Below, piece after piece: positions 6,340 through 7,915 of a stretch of 7,915 nucleotides of DNA. Positions within the stretch are counted from its first letter, which is position 1. Each line of letters starts with the position of its first letter. The stretch is from an uncultured bacterium (lineage in GTDB: Bacteria > Planctomycetota > UBA1135 > GCA-002686595), in contig CAJXRJ010000344.1 of the NCBI GenBank assembly GCA_913058555.1, forward strand, positions 1 through 7,915. The letters run 5' to 3'. A program made the translations under genes and the position numbers. The notes under the pieces are model-generated. The model did not search any database, was not told the DNA's origin, and saw nothing but the letters and a program-made list of their open reading frames with translations.

Positions 6340-7774
6340 CGACCCGAGGCCAGCTCCACCCACATGGGCCCGCGGCCTGATCTTTTTCGCCGTGGCGTAC
6401 GCCGCCGCGTGGCTGCTATACGGCTCGGTAGCAGCGGATGGCCCCGTGGGTTGGGACGCGTATCCACTGCTTGCGAGCGTGCACGCGGACGGCGGCGGAG
6501 TCATCTCCTGCTTCACAGACGAGCTCATGGGCGGCCGCTACCCGGACGGCCGCTTCTATCGTCCCCTGACGTCGCTCAGCTTCCTCGCCAGCCCCCCAAC
6601 CGGCGCAGGGATCGTCAGTGGCACGGCCCTCCGCCCCGTCGACCTCTTCGCCTGCGCCCTCGCCGCCATGGGCCTCGGGCTCCTTTGTTCGACGATCGCC
6701 GAACGCCTCGGCCAAAGCACGGGTAGGGCCCGATGGAGCTGGCTCTTTGCGGGCCTCGCCGCGTCCCTCGTTTACGTCGGCCACCCATCCCAGCTCGACA
6801 TCATTCCCTTCGCCCCGCGGCGTGCTGACGGGCTCTGCGCCGCGTTCATGGCCCTGGGTGTCTACCTGGCCTACAGCGGCGCGAAACCCTGGGCCCTGGG
6901 CCTTGCGACCCTGGCGGCGGTCCTCTCAAAGGAGACGGGCGTCATCGCCGTGCCGCTCATCTTCGCTGCGACCCTGGCGCGCGAGGACACCTCCCCCAGG
7001 GAGGCGCTCCTCGCGTGCGCCGTTCCCGCTGGCGCCCTTCTCCTTGCGATCATCGCGCGTTTCGCCGTCCTGGGTGAACTCGGTGGGCACACAGAATCCG
7101 GAGCATTCACGTTCACCGCGGCCGCGAATACAGCCAGCGCCATGGGCCGCGCACTGATGCCGGGCAGCCTCTTGGCAGCGGGCCTCCTGGTGGGCTTCGT
7201 ACTTTTCCGTACGTGGGGACTCGCCGGCGCCACAGGGCGCGCCCTTTGGGTGCCCGTTGCGTGGGCGGTGCTCGCCCTGCTCATCACCTCGTTCTCCGGC
7301 CGTGTGCACGAGTGGTACGCCATCGCCCTCGTCCCGAGCCTCGCGACCCTGGTTGGCATCAGCATCGGCGCAGGATGGGCACACGGTTATTTCTCTGGGA
7401 TCGGCATCACCTTCTCGGGGTTGGCCCTCGCGGCGCTCGTGGGGCGCGCCGCAGCGGACACCCATCTGAAACGAGAATCTTTGGACTTCGCAAGCGAGGT
7501 CAGCCTCGATCAATCCCAGCGTTTCCAGGCCGCTGTAACGCCCCTTCAGGCGGGCGACACTGTGGCGTTTGGACCCTTTTACCCTGGCGCATCAAAGATC
7601 GTTAACGGCGCGCCAACACCCCCAGTCTTCGTCCAGGCCCCCTACAGCCTGTCAGCCCTTGCGGAGTTGATACGCTCTGACCTGAAGGTCCAAGTAGATG
7701 GGCAAGGGCTGAATGCACTCCTTCCCGTATCGTCCCCCAAGGCAACGGTGGTCTTGTCGGCGCCCTTCCGGTAG
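6329..7774 (+). CDS. Polytopic GT-C glycosyltransferase, PMT/TMTC-like
   Basis: Integral membrane protein of 481 aa with an N-terminal helix (about 16-35), a large first extracytoplasmic loop, some nine further hydrophobic segments to about residue 371, and a roughly 100-residue soluble C-terminal part. The GT-C pattern is visible: an acidic loop-1 motif GWDAYP (D43), YRPLTSLSF (77-85), HP at 152-153 followed by APRRADGLCAAF (162-173), LSKETGVIAVPLI (199-211) and RVHEWYAIALVPS (325-337). These match the order of fRPL, HP...R-D-L, LxKET and ERY-LP-type motifs in bacterial and eukaryotic TMTC/PMT-like proteins, which use dolichyl- or polyprenyl-phosphate sugars. TMTC proteins carry C-terminal TPR repeats; none are seen here. 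The ATG at 6329 lies inside the end of the phosphodiesterase gene, with only a weak GAGA site, so coupling is likely. Donor sugar and acceptor are unknown. The family call rests on motifs read by eye. Confidence 0.75.
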   Translation: MANSDPRPAPPTWARGLIFFAVAYAAAWLLYGSVAADGPVGWDAYPLLASVHADGGGVISCFTDELMGGRYPDGRFYRPLTSLSFLASPPTGAGIVSGTALRPVDLFACALAAMGLGLLCSTIAERLGQSTGRARWSWLFAGLAASLVYVGHPSQLDIIPFAPRRADGLCAAFMALGVYLAYSGAKPWALGLATLAAVLSKETGVIAVPLIFAATLAREDTSPREALLACAVPAGALLLAIIARFAVLGELGGHTESGAFTFTAAANTASAMGRALMPGSLLAAGLLVGFVLFRTWGLAGATGRALWVPVAWAVLALLITSFSGRVHEWYAIALVPSLATLVGISIGAGWAHGYFSGIGITFSGLALAALVGRAAADTHLKRESLDFASEVSLDQSQRFQAAVTPLQAGDTVAFGPFYPGASKIVNGAPTPPVFVQAPYSLSALAELIRSDLKVQVDGQGLNALLPVSSPKATVVLSAPFR

Positions 7775-7866
7775 ATCGACCCCCCCCCGCCGACGAGGCT
7801 CCCCTTCTGGCCTCCCTTTTTCGTTTTCACGAGATCTCGGTCCCCATGATTCTCTCCCTTCTCCTC
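7775..7866. other. Short non-coding tail after the glycosyltransferase gene
   Basis: These 92 bases are pyrimidine-rich, with a run of nine C (7780-7788) and T-runs near 7816-7825 but no hairpin that would make a rho-independent terminator. An ATG at 7846 opens seven codons (MILSLLL), which could be the start of a signal peptide of a following gene. The frame then enters adapter sequence, so it cannot be called. Confidence 0.5.
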
Positions 7867-7915
7867 CTGTCTCTTATACACATCTCCGAGCCCACGAGAC
7901 TAGGCATGATCTCGT
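7867..7915 (+). other. Illumina Nextera adapter contamination (not genomic)
   Basis: Bases 7867-7885 are the Tn5 mosaic end CTGTCTCTTATACACATCT. Bases 7886-7900 (CCGAGCCCACGAGAC) complete the read-through form of the Nextera read-2 adapter. TAGGCATG (7901-7908) equals the i7 index I know as N706, and ATCTCGT (7909-7915) is the beginning of the P7 flank. The match is exact over all 49 bases in adapter order. This is unremoved library sequence at a contig end, not a mobile element. Confidence 0.98.

Noticed and set aside
7830..7839. Perfect palindrome CGAGATCTCG after the glycosyltransferase gene
   Set aside because: Ten bases with no loop and no following T-run; too short to support a terminator or an operator.
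7867..7885. Tn5-type mosaic end as a sign of a natural transposon
   Set aside because: It is followed exactly by Illumina read-2 adapter, index and P7 bases, so it is library sequence.
1..7915. Search for CRISPR arrays, tRNA/rRNA, insertion sequences, phage or toxin-antitoxin genes
   Set aside because: No spaced repeats, RNA folds, transposase or small paired genes could be seen on either strand.

Overview
The window reads as high-GC bacterial DNA (about two-thirds G+C by eye) with a strong GC3-type codon pattern. It carries long lipoprotein signal peptides, one clear AAGGAG ribosome binding site and at least one GTG start. Secreted 'sulfatase-like' lipoproteins with a W-T-L-P-S-H active site, beside a GT-C glycosyltransferase, are the style of large-genome diderms such as Myxococcota, other former Deltaproteobacteria or Planctomycetota. 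The sequence alone does not settle the phylum. The last 49 bases are Illumina Nextera adapter (mosaic end, read-2 adapter, an 8-base index and the start of the P7 flank). The right edge is therefore a contig end from a Nextera library, and nothing beyond base 7866 is genomic.

Layout: (1) 1-262, no supported gene, with a 13-bp sequence tandemly duplicated at the very edge. (2) 263-1756 (+), a 12-helix MATE-family efflux protein with an enlarged periplasmic loop. (3) 4522-1699 (-), two tandem paralogous lipoproteins of the alkaline-phosphatase/sulfatase superfamily. Their genes overlap by 8 bp and have identical inferred lengths (471 aa). The second runs tail-to-tail into the MATE gene with a 58-bp overlap. 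(4) 4523-4695, the only real intergenic gap, a divergent control region. (5) 4696-7774 (+), a lipoprotein type I phosphodiesterase/nucleotide-pyrophosphatase-like protein, followed with an 11-bp overlap by a polytopic GT-C glycosyltransferase of the PMT/TMTC type. (6) 7775-7866, short non-coding tail, then adapter.

How the genes may work together: two divergent two-gene operons share one intergenic region. They encode three lipid-anchored, metal-dependent phospho- or sulfo-ester enzymes and one membrane glycosyltransferase that would use a polyprenyl-phosphate sugar. Both 'sulfatases' lack the formylglycine cysteine and have Thr instead, and the phosphodiesterase has Ser at the equivalent place. 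The set therefore looks more like phosphoester hydrolases or transferases than classical sulfatases. All three lipoproteins also end in a common (L/I)GYG motif and share a C-x-D lipobox exit. A cell-surface glycan or lipid decoration module is a reasonable inference. No substrate can be read from the sequence, and I see no defence, CRISPR, phage or transposon feature.
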